Of a DNA stretch of 7,017 nt, positions 5,994-7,017 are shown piece after piece. The DNA lies in the NCBI GenBank assembly GCA_030697615.1, contig JAUYPK010000016.1, positions 1 to 7,017 of the forward strand. Direction: 5' to 3'. The position numbers were made by a program, and so were the translations under genes. This DNA comes from Microcaldota archaeon (GTDB lineage Archaea; Micrarchaeota; Micrarchaeia; Norongarragalinales; UBA8480). Position 1 is the first letter of the stretch. Every line of letters begins with the position of its first letter. Below the pieces are notes generated by a model. The model ran no database searches. It was not told the origin of the DNA and saw only the letters and a list, made by a program, of their open reading frames with translations.

Positions 5994-7017
5994 GTGAAAA
6001 CGCCTGCTGAACTTGGTTACTACATGCCTCCAGAATGGAGTGTGCAAGAGGCCACTTGGTTAGCTTGGCCAATAAATGAACTAACGTGGCCAGAAAGGGT
6101 TCAAAAAATACAGCGAACATACGTTGAAGTCATTAAACACATTGTAACTGGTCAAAACGTGCATTTGCTTGTGAGAAGTGAAAAGGAAAAAAGCGAAGTT
6201 AGGAAAAAGCTGGAAGAAAATAAAGTCAACGTTGACAAGGTGAAATTCTTTATAGTTCCTTACCGCGACTCGTGGCTACGTGACACTGGCCCAAACTTTT
6301 TACTATCCCGTGATGGCAAGCGGTTGGCAATAAACCACTGGCAATTCAACGCATGGGGAAACAAATACGTAGACGACGAAGACCCGCTCCACGAAGACAA
6401 CGCCATTCCGGAGGAAATCAACAAACTACTTGAGCTTCTATTCTTCGAACCCGGAATTGTAATGGAAGGCGGAGCAATTGATACAAACGGCTCAATCATT
6501 TTGACAACCGAACAGTGCCTTTTGAACAAGAACCGCAACCCGCATCTTTCAAAAGTGGAAATTGAAATCTATTTGAAAAATTACTATGGCGTGAAGAAAA
6601 TAATTTGGCTTAAAGACGGAATTGAAGGCGATGATACCGACGGCCATGTTGATGACATCTGCCGCTTTGTAAGTGAAGATACGATTGTATGCTGCGTCGA
6701 AGCGGACAAAAATCACCCTAACTACGCTGCGTTGAAGGAGAACTTTGAAATTTTGCAAAACTCCACAGACGCAAGCGGTAAGAAATTTAAGGTGATTCCG
6801 CTCCCAATGCCGCGAAAAGTTACAACTGACGACGGTACGCCGCTTCCAGCAAGCTACGCTAACTTTCTAATTACAAATGCTGTTGTGTTAATGCCAACGT
6901 TTGGCGGCGAAAACGACGAAAAAGCGTTGAAAATCTTGAAAAGTTGTTTTCCAAACCGAGAAGTTGTTGGCATTCAGTGTAACGATGTAGTGTGGGGCAT
7001 GGGAACACTACACTGCC
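5994..7017 (+). CDS. aguA: Agmatine deiminase (3' end cut by window edge)
   Basis: This enzyme of the peptidylarginine-deiminase-like (PPADPH/guanidine-modifying) superfamily converts agmatine to N-carbamoylputrescine and ammonia. My translation gives 341 codons. Family landmarks in order are PAELGYYMPPEW (4-15), ATWLAWP (20-26), YRDSWLRDTGP (90-100), MEGGAID (157-163) with E158, CLLNKNRNPHL (175-185), DGHVDD (216-221) with H218 and D220, LPASYANF (284-291), and the catalytic cysteine C341 in TLHC at the extreme edge. Full-length enzymes are about 340-380 residues, so only a short tail is missing. The start is GTG at 5994: an in-frame TAA lies at 5988-5990, and residues before the first ATG (6024) match the family N-terminus. 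The glycine run before the cysteine reads G-M-G-T-L-H-C instead of the usual G-G-G-x-I-H-C, a mild variation. It lies 45 bases after aguB and is probably co-transcribed with it. Confidence 0.95.
   Translation, partial: MKTPAELGYYMPPEWSVQEATWLAWPINELTWPERVQKIQRTYVEVIKHIVTGQNVHLLVRSEKEKSEVRKKLEENKVNVDKVKFFIVPYRDSWLRDTGPNFLLSRDGKRLAINHWQFNAWGNKYVDDEDPLHEDNAIPEEINKLLELLFFEPGIVMEGGAIDTNGSIILTTEQCLLNKNRNPHLSKVEIEIYLKNYYGVKKIIWLKDGIEGDDTDGHVDDICRFVSEDTIVCCVEADKNHPNYAALKENFEILQNSTDASGKKFKVIPLPMPRKVTTDDGTPLPASYANFLITNAVVLMPTFGGENDEKALKILKSCFPNREVVGIQCNDVVWGMGTLHC

Noticed and set aside
5833..6758. Three minus-strand open frames (5833-6120, 6260-6538, 6549-6758) over aguB and aguA
   Set aside because: They are shadows of two well-recognised enzymes on the plus strand.
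1..7017. CRISPR arrays, tRNA or rRNA genes, insertion-sequence ends
   Set aside because: I looked for repeats with spacers, cloverleaf-like stretches and inverted terminal repeats in the gaps and found none; the intergenic regions are all 127 bases or shorter.

Overview
The window most likely comes from an archaeon, perhaps a small-genome DPANN-type lineage. By eye its base composition is moderately AT-rich. The main evidence is promoter layout: the 2114, 4924 and 5052 starts each have an A/T-only or A/T-rich TATA-like box about 25-31 bases upstream and no Shine-Dalgarno motif. That is the arrangement of leaderless or near-leaderless archaeal transcripts. The metG start has a similar box slightly further out. 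Only the leftmost gene has a clear Shine-Dalgarno motif. Several proteins look bacterial or eukaryote-like (MetRS, the decarboxylase, the Nudix protein), so the assignment to Archaea is an inference, held at about 0.7.

Layout. Minus strand, 1-464: the N-terminal part of an AAA_14/DUF4143-type ATPase, cut by the window edge. Minus strand, 527-2035: a complete bacterial-type methionyl-tRNA synthetase. Plus strand, 2114-3795: a compact three-gene run of an unrecognised 141-residue protein, a Nudix hydrolase resembling NUDT15/MTH2 (4-base ATGA overlap with its predecessor), and a protein-kinase-fold protein with an altered catalytic loop. Minus strand, 3803-4924: a PLP fold-III decarboxylase of the ornithine/arginine decarboxylase family, converging on the kinase-like gene with a 7-base gap. 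Plus strand, 5052-5948: N-carbamoylputrescine amidase. Plus strand, from 5994 to the window edge: agmatine deiminase with a GTG start, cut just after its catalytic cysteine. The largest gap without a gene is 127 bases, and it holds the divergent promoter pair between the decarboxylase and the amidase.

How the genes fit together. The right-hand 3.2 kb looks like a polyamine locus. Agmatine deiminase turns agmatine into N-carbamoylputrescine, and the amidase turns that into putrescine. The divergently transcribed decarboxylase lies where an arginine decarboxylase would complete the arginine-to-putrescine route. It keeps the PLP-binding and catalytic residues of eukaryotic ornithine decarboxylase but has lost the aspartate that reads ornithine's distal amino group and the histidine that stacks on PLP. 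The best hypothesis from this window is therefore a small ODC-fold arginine decarboxylase, which is not the usual archaeal solution. The left half combines translation (MetRS), nucleotide sanitation (Nudix) and two proteins of unknown role, with no evident shared pathway.
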